NCBI GenBank assembly: GCA_949987565.1
Contig: OX465107.1
Coordinates: 8,685,721 to 8,749,720, forward strand
DNA from: Luidia sarsii
Taxonomy: Eukaryota; Echinodermata; Asteroidea; Paxillosida; Luidiidae
Direction: 5' to 3'
DNA: 64,000 bases
Of this stretch, positions 49,851 through 61,031 are shown one piece after another. Every line of letters begins with the position of its first letter. Positions within the stretch are counted from its first letter, which is position 1. The translations under genes were made by a program, and so were the position numbers. A model generated the notes under the pieces. That model had not been told where the DNA came from. It saw nothing but the letters and a program-made list of their open reading frames with translations, and searched no databases.

Positions 49851-52324
49851 CGCGCTCTCCGACAAAATTATCATTCAATGGCACACTGGAGGTCATCAGA
49901 GGAGGAATGTCAAGCTCTGCATGTGGGTATTATGGGGACACCAGACTGAAAAACACTCCGCGCCATTACCCAAAGACGTCAATGCAAACTAATAGACTTG
50001 TTGCATGGGTATCTCATGAGTAAGCTCCTGTGAGAACAGGCCGATGTTCTTTCGATGCCGTATACCAATCATAAGGGACTATCTTGGAAATCAACTTTCC
50101 AGTAAGCTTTCGTTGACAGCGAATGCTCATTGCATATGTGCATTCATGCATCCCTCTCTGCCTCAGTCCTTTGGTGTACAACTTGTGAAGATGCAAGGAT
50201 GATAACATGTCATTTTACAACCCACAACAATTATTGGCCTTTGGCCGTTGTTCAAAATTACAAGACAAATTACTCTTTCAAATTCATCCTATAGTCAAGA
50301 GGCCATGAATATAAAGAAGAAGTGCATGTACATTAAATAATTGTCAAAAGCACAGACAGATTTTTTTTCCACTGCAAAATCGGCCAAAACAAGGCTGAAA
50401 AACCACTCAGGGTTAAGGGCTAGAGAAAGGAGATTGAGAGGGACTTAGGAAGGCCGGAGATACATGTAGGAATCAACATTCCTTTCAAAAAGGATTGATG
50501 TGTGGTTAGTGTGAAATCTTTACCCTTAGGACCAGCATCACACTCTTGCCTTCCTATCCACTCTTGAGAAACCTCATTTTAATTCCAGTCTGCACTTGGG
50601 CATTATTTTCATATCAAGAGGCCCCCTAGCTGCCTAGACAACAAAGTCAGCTCCATTTCAACTTTCCCCGAGAATTCCCAGCGTGTGACAATTAAGACGC
50701 ACATCAGCAGGGCTGGATGGGAAGGTTAACTTCTAATGTATGCATCACCAAGATACCATCTCAAATATTTCCAATGGAACTGCAAATCTGCTTCGTAAGC
50801 CAGGTACCGGTACAAGTGACCCAAGACGTTGGTCTTCCAGTGAAAGTGCATTTACTTGCTTAACAAAATGGCTACCCCTTCTTACCTGCGATTACGTGAG
50901 CATTGTAATTTACAGACAAATTAGAAATGTCATCCTCAAGAATGCGAATACACTCATATGATAGCAATACATGGACATGTATGCTGGAACTTAAGTCACC
51001 TACTTGAGAAATGTTGGCAGCTAAGCAAGTGTGTACGGACACGACCGATAAAAAGTTACGGGTGTATGACTTTGAATATAAAAGTTACGCTTACTGTCAA
51101 ATATAAAGTACACTGTACATGTACACTGTAATAAAATACCACTGTGAAGTACAAACTATTCCATTCCTGGCAACAGAAAGTGTGCTACTGTAATTTTCAG
51201 TTTGTAAGATACATGTAGGATTGGTCAAGAGGGATCGTTTTTTTTTTAGAAATGACAAGATCACAACAAAGAGAGAGAGTCCACATCACATGGGGCAGAC
51301 CTGACCAATCATGTACAGCGCAAAGAGAGGGAGCATTTGATTGGCTAGCATGGTATAATACACATACAGGGTTTGAGTAGGGTTTAAGTACATGTACGTA
51401 TGTAAGCAAAGTTGATTAGTTGGTAGGGACAAGCAAGCTATTGCAGCCTCTGCTGGCCACACGGACACACACAGCCGCTCTTGTATTAGTAAGCATGTGG
51501 CTAACCCATTGCAAAAAGGCACACTCATCATCAAAAACCTATACAACTGCAAAGCTGCATCCTTTTAATGAAGGGAACCCAATTTCTTCTCATTAAAACT
51601 TTAGAAGATTAGTTCACAGAGCTTGAACTTGATTCAAGTTCAAGCTCTTTGCATATATTATTCTTTCAAAGATAGAGATAATGCACCAGAGGGATCAGTT
51701 CATAAGAAATGATTCATTCAAATGAAATTCAAATGAAATTTAAATGAAAAGTTTGAAAAGGGATCAATTAATTCTTTGTATTTAAAAAACAACAACTAAT
51801 CTTCTAAAGTTTACTTGATATAGACATCCCAAACAAAATGGATAATAATGAACTAAATTGATGATGAGAGCATTTTGACAGTTTTGTATTAAACTATCAT
51901 AATGATTTTGAAGTTCCACATACACTGTTGATTCAGCACAGTTAATGGAAAACCCAACATGATTAGAGTGACTGCATGAGTGCATTCTTCATATAAACCT
52001 ATCCAATAGTGCATCTTTAAGTGATTTTATCTCTTGAACTTCATGTACCACATGTATCATGGTAAAACCCTAATGTGTGCAGTGTACAAAGGGCATAGAT
52101 GTCAGCAGTGTGTGCCTAGCCCTGAACATGGTGAGCCGTGCACTTAAGGGCAGCCAGAGAGCCAGGACTGACAAGCCATTTCTGCCTGCACGTGGATGCC
52201 AAGGCTAGCCATGCAGACTATCTCTGGAATGACCGATGACGATGCGTCCTCTCGAAAGATTGATTGGGTTGTTATGAGTGCAGTGGCTTCACTGGTGCCC
52301 AGCATTCGTGCACTGAGTGTGTGG

Positions 52325-52371
52325 GCTTTTAGGCCCGGTGACCGTGGGGGTCACCTTGGGGCCTAAAAACC
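52325..52371. other. Strong nested hairpin
   Basis: GCTTTTAGGCCC pairs with GGGGCCTAAAAACC. Inside this, GGTGACC pairs with GGGTCACC around a small GTGG loop. The result is a nearly continuous stem of about 20 bp. There is no U-tract or gene nearby, so a terminator role is unsupported; it may be a foldback remnant or a small structured RNA. Confidence 0.7.
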
Positions 52372-53030
52372 ACATCTTTGGCTTCTAGCTCCGACTTTGT
52401 CTGTCATCCAATGGCTGAATTAAAAAAAAGTTTTGTGCTCAGTTTGAAGTACTCTCGATCAAGACAGAATGTGTGAACGTATGGGCATGAATCTAGTGCC
52501 TTGTGGAGACCTACATGTACACTGTAGTCCAATACTTGGTGGAATAGGTCTCCACAGGGAAAATGTATTAAGGTGTATAGATCTCCACAAGATTTTCACA
52601 AAACTGGTATCTGGACAAAACTCAAAACCAGGAAATTTGTGATAGCCAAGAATATGTTGCAAATCAAAGTGTTATATATAAGGGGTATACGGTACAAAAT
52701 TCTACCCAGGAAAGTGTGGTTGAAATGGGGGCATTTCTAAAACATTGTTTCTCACTCGGTTGTATAGTGCACAAGAACAAGGCTATGCCTCCACGAGGAT
52801 ACAAAAATTAGCATGCGTGTTTTGATGCATATCACTATTTTGAATGGCAGACTTTGAGATGGAGATGGCAGCAGACATATCAGTCCTTGTCCAAGTTGTG
52901 CACATGCTCAGAACTAAGCTCACATGCTCAGAAGTCGGATCAACACGCACATGCCCATAACAACCAACGCTTTGGTACGTTTGTGCATTATTAAGTATCT
53001 GTCCGGTCCCACTGGATGCCAGGAAGGAAG

Positions 53031-53052
53031 CCAGAGCCAGAGCCAGAGCCAG
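53031..53052. repeat. GAGCCA hexanucleotide repeat
   Basis: About 3.5 copies of GAGCCA. It makes an LALALALA run in a 163-codon minus-strand open frame (52783-53274) that shows no other coding evidence. Confidence 0.85.
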
Positions 53053-53923
53053 TGTTTGGAACTTGGCTTTAAATAAAGCCACTTGAGTCTGGGTAGCCGC
53101 ATTGGTGAGCCACAAGACTGCTTCCACAAGCCACTCTGCCACTAGCCTTATTGGTGTACTGCTATGAGAAGCATTAATGTTAATAAAGCCTATCCAACAC
53201 ATACAACAACACTGGTAGAGCTGACCTACATGGTACTGTTGCAGACTAACACCATTTGGACTACCGGTATTCATACATACGTAAAATACTGTACATACAT
53301 GTAGTCACATGACAGACAGTTTTTGTGAAATTGTCAATACAAGATATTATCCGTTTCATGACATTGGCAGTCATGAAAAGGATCTGCCATCTTTTTCTCA
53401 AGTTGAATTGGGCATTTTTATCAGGCCACTGATTCTCTTGTGGCTCTTCAGATCTTCTTCTCTTTTAAAAAAAAATTGACATTTTTGGGCAATTTTCTCA
53501 TTCTGGCTAGCATCTGTTACCAATGTTGTGTTACACCTTACAGGGTTATACAATGTACATCAGAACAATGCACCAATCACATTTGTGCTCAGTTGTTATT
53601 AAACATCACCCAACCCCCAAATAACCAAGACTGCAGCAATGGCACCATTAATAGACCAATGAGCATGGGTGATGGCAAATCATACATAGGCACAGCTTCT
53701 GATCAATGGATATCTCCCAAGTACAAGTAACATCACACATGCTCCATATCGATACTTGTAAGTACATGTACAGCCAGACACCAGATTGGGTTTTTTTTTT
53801 ACAGACATGTGAGAGTGAATTATCCTTTTTGTGACACTTTCACCTCGCTTCAGAAACAAGAACTTGTTCTACTGGAGGCTTTCCAAAACTTGACCAGATG
53901 GTTTTATCATAGGCAGTGTATAC

Positions 53924-54119
53924 ATTCACCCGGCAACGGCATTCTTCCTGGAGATGTTATGCATATTCATGAACACTCTTTACTCTGATTGGCCAACGCC
54001 AGCGTATAGAGCATAACGTACATGGATATGCATAAGCATGACATAATGACAATTGGCCAATCAGACTAAAGGACCAGCAGAATAGCGTTTTGCAGGAAGA
54101 ATGCCGTTGCCAGGTGAAT
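53924..54119. mobile_element. 196-bp MITE with 27-bp terminal inverted repeats
   Basis: The left end ATTCACCCGGCAACGGCATT + CTTCCTG and the right end, read on the other strand, agree at 26 of 27 positions. A subterminal TGATTGGCCAA is mirrored by TTGGCCAATCA, and the interior has TATGCATATTCATG words on both sides. No coding frame. It is a young, intact-looking non-autonomous DNA transposon. Confidence 0.92.
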
Positions 54120-54364
54120 ATAACCTTACATATCAAAACATCCATTGCCACAAAAATCTTTAAAAGTACGTCACTGGGGAACTGTGTTGCCTTCTGTGTG
54201 TATGCACAATTGAAGCCAGGTTTGAGTTTTGCCAAGCGAATATAAGCGAATATAGCACAAGAACATCAATTCCATGGAGCACCTTCAGCACCAAATTTGG
54301 CTGGGCAGGAAAAGAATAAATGCTGTCACCGTGCCAACCAAATTGTAAATTGTTTTGTGGTCAA

Positions 54365-54625
54365 CTGGTAAGTGGAAGGTTTGCGGTGACACCATGTAAC
54401 ACTTCTCTTTTGGGAAGGAGTGTGGCTCTGAAAAGAGCTGGTAACTCAACGCCCCAGCGCTTTCATCAGGGATAAACACCGATGATAGTTGGAATCAAGT
54501 GCAGTCTCCTGATGATGGGCACAGTACACACTACCAAAAACGTTGAGTTACTGGCTTACTTTTTCAGAGCCACACTCCTCGAAAGAGAAGTATTACATGG
54601 TGTCACCGCAAACCTTCCACTTACA
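54365..54625. mobile_element. Inverted repeat with ~85-bp arms and hammerhead-like cores
   Basis: The left arm (AAGTGGAAGGTTTGCGGTGA, CACCATGTAACACTTCTC, GTGTGGCTCTGAAAAGAGCT, GGTAACTCAACG) is mirrored by the right arm up to 54625. Inside, at 54509-54553 on the plus strand, lies CTGATGATGGGCACAG followed by CTACCAAAAACGTTGAGTTA. CTGATGA is a perfect hammerhead conserved box, and CAAAAACGTT sits where CGAAACGUH is expected. The left arm carries CTGATGAAAGCGC on the minus strand but has lost the GAAA box. Paired hammerheads at element ends are known from Penelope-like retroelements; assignment here is inferred. Confidence 0.72.
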
Positions 54626-55726
54626 GTAGTTTATCCACCATTATACAAGTCTGATCTGATCTGTGCGATTTTTAGCTGATTGACCAGATTTCAGAAGAGC
54701 AAGGCATTCTCTTAATGCAAAGGGGATTTGAGGCACTTTGGCAGCTCCATGAAATTGAGCCCAGTGAAATTGTCTTGTTTTTGAGCAAAGTTCCCACACC
54801 TTTTTCTTGCGGCTGGAAAGAAAGAATCCACCAAGTAACAAAATGATCCCAACAAAGAAACACCAATACCACAGCAACAGGGGCAATGTGCTTTCCCAAA
54901 TGAGAGATGTGAGATGATGTTCATGTGAATAAGCAGTGAGTCTTTCTTGCATTGGGCTTGCCGTATATACAAACTGCTGTTGGTAGTGCAAAGGTTAAGA
55001 GCAGACTATGATGTGATGTACCGAAAAAATGAAGTGAGCGAGAGTTAAAGATTCCCCACGAGGAGATGTCGAGTAGTCTTTTTATTGTTGAAGGGCACTT
55101 GCAGTTTTTGCAAGGTGGAAGAGTGCCAGAGAGAGCCAAGTTACTCACTTGTTTTACTCACATCATTCATAAAATTCTTGTTTGTGCTGAGTGTTGGGAG
55201 ACTGTCAGCTAGAATTACGAACAAAATTGGTTGGAGATTAACAGGATTAAAGGCCCAATACAACACTGGGAAGATCGGAAAACATCGATGTCCACAGATT
55301 TCCTTCTAATCTAAACAGTTTGTAGATGGTCATGACAGAATCCTCATGTTGAAATCTTAGGTGGGATGCTGCATTTCTCAAGAAATCTTCACCTGAACAT
55401 CAACAAATACATGTAGTTTATCACTCGCGAATAATAAACTATTTCTTACACTACAGAATGGTGCAAAAACAGTGACGTTTTTTCGCCTTTTTCTACTTTC
55501 TCAGATTACCATTTGAGCTAAAACCATGACAGAGTATCTTTTTCGAAATGTTTTATGGTTTTACACACACACAATCTTTTGACCTTTACCGATGTTGTAT
55601 AGGGCCTTTAAAGGTTCATGTACAGTAAGTTAGGGGGAAGGTTGTATTTTTAATTTTTTGCTTTTTGGAATAGGCACATCAGCATCAGTCACACAATGAG
55701 TTGAGAAGAGGAGTGGTTGGACTTAC

Positions 55727-58700
55727 CTAGTTCGTCATCGAAGGTAGCCAGAGGGACTGGACCGCGGGTGGATGCCTCCTTCTGCTCTGGAGCAGGGGAG
55801 GCCTCTTCTCCTCCTTCCTCCGGCGTCGGGAGGCGGGGGGCACTGCCTGGAATGGCCACACTCCGGAGCAGCGACTCCATGGAGGAGCTGCGGCGACTGC
55901 GGCTCAGGTCCTCATCCAGGACCACGTCCAGCCGGTGGTCCCTGGAGATGGCGTGGTACTCGGCGGACATCTCGTCAAAGGGCTGGGCTAACTGCAGGCT
56001 GTCAATGGTGGAGACCGAGTCGATGCTCAGCCGGCTGCCCGCATCCAGCTTCTCAAAGCTGGCGCGGCTCGCCTTGGCATTGGCCGCTCTGGATTTGGTG
56101 ACAATCTCTTGGACTTTGGTGCTCGGGGGGTGGTCCTTAGCTGGCGCGCTGATTCTGTTGCTGTCCTTCTTGGCGAGTTTGCTTTTAGGCGGACTGGGCT
56201 GAGCGGTCGACCCCAACTGGCCGTTGGGCTTGCTGCCGGCAGGCTTGCCCGAGCTCTTCTCGGGCACGTCCGATTTCCGCGCCGGCTTGTGTCGGCGAGC
56301 CGTGTCCGGACTGCTGTCCGAGCTGAAGCCGAGGTTGTCCGAGGACCTGGGCCGCTGGTAGAGTTGGGAGGGACTCCGCTGCTGGGGGACGTCTTCCTCC
56401 TCCGAGCTGCTCCGGTCTCGCTGCGGCGCAAGGTGATGGGACCGCGGGCGCTGATCGCCGCTTTTAGTGGGCAGGTCCAAACTGGCCGGCTTTGCGGGCT
56501 TGACAGCACTGCCTGAACTCCTGTATGGAGGAATGTCCTGCTTCCTCTTACTGTCCCCTGCCGGGGTTTGGCTGACGGGAGCTTTGGTCTTCAATGCCAG
56601 ATCGGACTTGGCCCTCTCCCTTCGAGCTCTCCGCTTATTACGCTGAGCAGTGGCATACTCCTTCAGATCCTTGAGGCGCTTCTGTAAGGCCGGCGGTAGC
56701 TCGGCAATCCTCTTATCAAACGACTTGGAGCTCTTCCTGAAGATCAGGTCGTCGGCCTCCTGGTCCAGAACGGAGTACATGTGCTCCAGCTCGGACAGTG
56801 CATCCTCGAAGTCGTCGCTCAGCCTGCGCTCCTGCTTCTTCTTGGCGTCGGGAGAAGGATAGCCGCTGCTCTCGCTGCTCCTGTCTTTGGGCTTGCTCCG
56901 TAGACGGTCCAGGACCTCCTTCCACTCTGCAGGGACAGCCAGCTTCCCCTTAGGTGCTGTTTGGGTGGGTTCAGCATTGAGGGAGGCAAGCTTCTTATCG
57001 ATAAGTGCAGCACGCTTCGCCCTGTCCTGTTTTGTCGTCAAACTGGACAGAGTTTCCTTCTTGCTGTGACCAGAAGGTAAATTTATGGACTTAGAATCGG
57101 GCTGCTTCACTTTGGAGGGGGAAGCTGCCTGTTTGCTACTAGACTCAGTTTTAAACATGTACTCTGTGCGACTACTTCGCGTGATGTGCTCCGATTGTGA
57201 ATAGGAGAGTTTAGTGGAGGAGGTTTGGATTTTTTCAATGACGGGATCACGTTTACGAGGCTCCTGTTTCGCCATCCTCTCACTGTACTGAGGAGGTGAG
57301 CGCATCTCCGATCCCGGTGACTGAAGCCCTTTGGGGGGAGTGGCTTTGCGACTCTGCTGCAACCGGTCCGGGTTGGCCGGCTTGTCGGCCGGCGAATCCA
57401 GACGCTCTTGGAAAGATCTGGACAGGCTGGGCTCGGAGTCCGGGGACTTGAGCCGCGCCGGCGAGGCAACATCCTTCTCCGTGCTCGACGTGCGCTTGAG
57501 GCTCTTCTGTCGCGCGATCCACTCGGCGGGCACCTCTTGGTTGCCACGGAGAACAGTCGGTGGGAAGTCGACATCGGGAGATCGGAGCTTGGTTGGAGAG
57601 ACCGGCAGCTTTTCGGCGGTGGGCGTACGCTTGAGACTCTTCTGTCTTTCCAACCATTCCAAGGGGATTTCCTGGTTGCCATGTCGAGTGGTTATGGCCG
57701 GACTCTCATCTGAGGGAGTATACTGCTCTTGGCTGGACTGCTTCTGTAGATGCTGCCTCTCTGCCTGTCCTCTGTCACTTGACCGTGAGCGAGGAGTGAG
57801 GTCTAAATCTGTTGGTTTGGCTAACGGGGGTGATGCTTTGACTGGACTTTGGACCGTTGCCTCGAGCACAAGTTCTTCCAGTGGCTGGGGATGCTTCGGT
57901 GCTGGGTCCCCTATGTAGGACGACGGTCTGGAGTCAGAGTCCGGTGAGGTAAGAGGCCGGTTCCGGTCCATGATTGGTTCCCCGGTCTTGGTGATCTGCG
58001 GCTGGAACAGCTTGGGGGTGCCCACGTAGCTGTCAATGGCTAGCGGCTCTATGGCGCTCGCCTCGTACCCTGTCTCCTCCATGCTGGCCTGCCGCATCAT
58101 CCTGATGAACAGGGCCGCCCCGCGAGACACCCCTTTCTCCCGGAGCTCCTCCAGGTCGTCCGTGGACTTGCTCTGGAGGGATGTCTTGGACAGCTCGGGG
58201 GCCTTGGAAGGCTGGTCTCGCCCGTCCAGGCGAGTCAGGCTCTTGCTCCGGCGCTGGCCCTCGCTGCTCGCTCTGCGACTGGGAGTCTGCTGGGTACCGG
58301 CGCGCTGCTTCAGTCGGTCATAGCGCGACTGCCTCTCACCAGTGGGAGCAGCGTGACTGACGCCCACACTGGTCTTTGAAACCTGCTCCTCCTGAGGGGC
58401 GGAGGCTGGCGGCTTGGAGAACACCGATGGATTTTCGTGGTACGCTTTGGGGGGCTCTTGCTTGCTGCGGTAATCTGTGACCTCCTCTTGAGGCTCGCGC
58501 TGATAGGCATACTTCTGAGCTGGTTTGCGAGTGTCCATGCCCCAGTACGCTTCCCCACCATCGATGGCTGGCTCGATGCCCATGCGATCTGCCTCCACCA
58601 CTGCAGCGGTGTACACATTCGGAGAGGCTTTGATGCGCTGGCCGGTGCCAGTTGACGCAGCGTCCCTGGCGTTGTAGTAGGAAGCAGGCCTCGGATCGGC

Positions 58701-61031
58701 CGGATACTGCTTCTTCGGATGGTCATAAATCACTTGCTGAGCAGCGTAATCCTGGGCAGGATCGGCCTCATTGCCTTGGTACGGTGCCCAGCTGGACACA
58801 CCGGACTCGGAGCCAGCCTTCCTTGGTGCTCTCTCGGCTGCGGGGTCTTGCCTGGGAGCGCCGCTCCTCGTCGCTGGCTTGGAGTACTGCAGGCTGCTGC
58901 CGTGGCTGCCGTCACTCCTCCAGTCCAGATCCGAGCTGTCCTGGGAGGTCGAACGAAAGAATTCCCGGCGCAGGTTGCGCTGCTTGCCATGCTCCACCCT
59001 CCGCCCATCCAATGAGGAGGTGGCGTAGGAGACCGGCGCCTGGCCCTTCCGGATCGGATGCTCCTCCGATGTCTGCCGCTCAAAGGACGGCGCCTTGGAG
59101 ACTGGCTGCTTTTCTCGGGCATTCCCGTACTGAGGATATTCCATGGGGCCATCCCCGTACAGCTTGTAGTGGGCCGTGTCTTCGTTGAAGGAGGACTGAC
59201 GATTGACCGGCTCCTGGTAATTCCAGCTGGGACTGGTGGGGGCTTGTTTCGGGGCGTCATAGGTCTTAACCTGGTGTCCGGGAACGCCGTCGCGGAGAGA
59301 GCTTATTCCGCTGTCGCTGATGTACCCGGGCTTGGAGTAGTAGTTGTTGTTGTTCTGCATCTGTGACCACTGAATGTTCTCATCGGTGACCCTCTCGTGG
59401 TCCTTATCGGATACAAGTAGGGCTCCGAGGCCACTTTTCTTGGGACTGCTAGGGGAGCGCACTGGCCCACCGGGCGGCATCTTGCGCTGCAGTGAGGAGT
59501 ACGACTGCTTCTCGGCGACGACGAACCTCTCTGAATCCACAGCCGGGGCCGAGTTGCGTCTTCCGGCGTCTCTGGGATCGGTGGAGGGATCCTGCTCATC
59601 GGGGGACCTGGTCTTGGGCTGGTGGCCTTTCTCCTGGCTATACCTGGGCTGACCCCTGCCTGAATGTGCCGGCCTCCCCTCTGATCGACTATTCTGACGG
59701 TCCTTGGCTGGCCGGCTCTTTGGATCAACGGGTCTGGTCTGCGGACGAGGATCAACGGGTCTGGTCTGCGGACGAGGATCAACGGGTCTGGTCTGCGGAT
59801 GAGGATCAACGGGTCTGGTCTGCGGACGAGGGTCAACGGGTCTGGTCTGCGGACGAGGGTCAACGGGTCTGGTCTGTGGACGAGGATCAACGGGTCTGGT
59901 CTGCGGACGAGGATCCCGCATCGGTCGGGCAGAATACCTCTGGGAGGTGCTGGACTCGTTGACTCGGACTCTGGATGGTGGATTATCTGAGCCATCTTGT
60001 CTGTCCGCTCTTCTGCCAGCGGACGAAGATCTCTGGACGCCTTTATTCCGGGGATTGTTAGCTTGTGGCTGGTGTGACACAGGCATGGAGCTTTGTCTGG
60101 TCACGTAGGGCTGCTTCAGAGGCGAGGCAGGGGCAGACTTGGCGGACACCGGTGACCGGGACCGCTCTCTCCTGGGCAGATAGCTCTGCTGAGGATGCTT
60201 CTTGGTCGGGGTGCTCTCCGCAGACCTCGTGTGGGGAGGCGGCTGGGATGACTTCTTGTCGCTCCTCGTCGGCGACCCGACCAGGGCGAACCCCCGCTGG
60301 GGATCGTGCAGGGGGCTGGCGTGCCAGTGCTTGGGGCTCCCGGAGTCGGGGGACGTCGATGACGCAAACTCCGCGTCGCTCGAGGTCTTGGGCTCCTCGT
60401 CGTAATCGGGGCCGGAGGGGATGTGGATGCGGTTGAGGGACTCCTGGCGTCGGGGCGGCTTGGGCGGGCCGGGCAGGTAGTTGCCGTTGCGGGCGGTCGG
60501 GGAGGCGGGCATCTCCGGGGCCGGGCTCCAGAACTGCTCGCCGTTTTGCGCCGTGCTGATGGCTCTAGTATCTCTGGGCCGGTCCTCGTACTGATAGGAG
60601 CGAGCGTACTCCTGCGACTTCACGCCGTGGTAGGACACCTCCCGTCTCTCTTGCTCAGCCCGTCGGTACACCTCCCTCCCCGACTGGGACTCGTAGCGGT
60701 ACTGCTGAGAGGACTTGGCCTCCGACACGTGCGTGTAGTCACGCCGGCGGGACTCGGATGCCTGTTCCGGGTATCGTCCCGCTGAGCGGCTCCGCTTGGG
60801 GGCCGGGTTGTCGTTGTAGATGGGCCGCCGGTCGTACTGCAGCAGGGGCTGGTCGTACTGCAGCGGGGGCTGGTCGTACTGGAACTGGCGATGGGTGGCG
60901 GATGGATCGGAGCTGCCATCATTGGAGTAGGAGAGGGGCTGGTCTAGAGCAGACATACCATTGGGCTTGCTGTTGTCATTAAGGGCCAACTTCTTCGTGT
61001 CGCGGGGGGACAGGATACCCGAGAGAAGACC
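55727..61031 (-). CDS. Giant 5305-nt internal exon of a large disordered, Ser/Pro/Arg/Lys/Gln-rich protein
   Basis: One exon reads 1768 codons without a stop. Minus-strand acceptor CTCTTTATCTCGTTTCAG ends at 61032; donor CTAG|GTAAGT lies at 55721-55726; phase is 0 in, 1 out. It is markedly GC- and CpG-richer than its flanks. By exon residue: GLLSGILSPRDTKKLALN at the start; QYDQPPLQYDQPLLQYDRR about 48-70; an SH3-ligand-like PPKPPRR about 190; seven DPRPQTRPV repeats about 374-437; GAALFIRMMRQASMEE about 969; two P-x-EW-x-x-RQKSLKR motifs about 1117 and 1163 and a third VPAEW about 1363; a charged, helix-prone segment about 1402-1481 (DDFEDALSELEHMYSVLDQE, then a K/R-rich run); RRSSSMESLLRS near the end. 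RSxS and RRxS sites suggest heavy phosphorylation. No enzyme domain or membrane segment is seen. An adaptor role at the cytoskeleton or junctions is a guess; family not recognised. Confidence 0.94.
59722..59910 (-). repeat. 27-bp coding minisatellite, seven copies
   Basis: Seven tandem 27-bp units (plus-strand unit begins GGATCAACGGGTCTGGTCTG) encode the nonapeptide DPRPQTRPV inside the giant exon. One unit has His for Arg, and a few units differ by synonymous changes. Because 27 is a multiple of 3, all frames stay open. This creates spurious antisense and alternative frames of 156 and 230 codons here. Confidence 0.97.

Larger units (their letters stand above)
9388..55726 (-). other. Intron or introns of up to 46 kb, rich in mobile DNA
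   Basis: This stretch separates the giant exon from the 124-nt exon, and those two fit each other in phase. It holds most of the repeats listed here and two candidate exons (12337-12397 and 49602-49683). Stretches in which I see nothing beyond unique AT-rich sequence and scattered ACATGT words include about 10480-12300, 12480-13470, 15830-20330, 20370-22130, 23350-26090, 26290-28460, 29070-29740, 29940-31610, 33610-36060, 36420-37770, 38700-40180, 40250-41640, 42460-45030, 45260-46100, 46670-47300, 48040-49590, 50000-52320 and 54630-55720. Open frames there are short, and I could not tie them to any family. Confidence 0.65.

Noticed and set aside
50889..50937. Possible minus exon before a CGCAG|GTAAGAAGG donor.
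   Set aside because: It is open only in phase 0, which the giant exon does not supply, and no clear acceptor is present.
52783..53274. 163-codon minus-strand open frame.
   Set aside because: It contains a hexamer repeat (LALALALA), has no recognisable motif and mixed composition, and no supporting splice or homologous sequence.
55689..55726. C-terminal tail ending in a possible PDZ-ligand (QLIV).
   Set aside because: It lies beyond a consensus GTAAGT donor. The downstream exon at 9264-9387 fits in phase. It would exist only if the intron were retained.
55717..60982. Many long open frames on the plus strand and in the other minus frames within the giant exon (up to 230 codons).
   Set aside because: They are shadows of a GC-rich coding exon, and those over 59722-59910 are sustained by the 27-bp repeat. 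The 1768-codon frame is bounded by matching splice sites.
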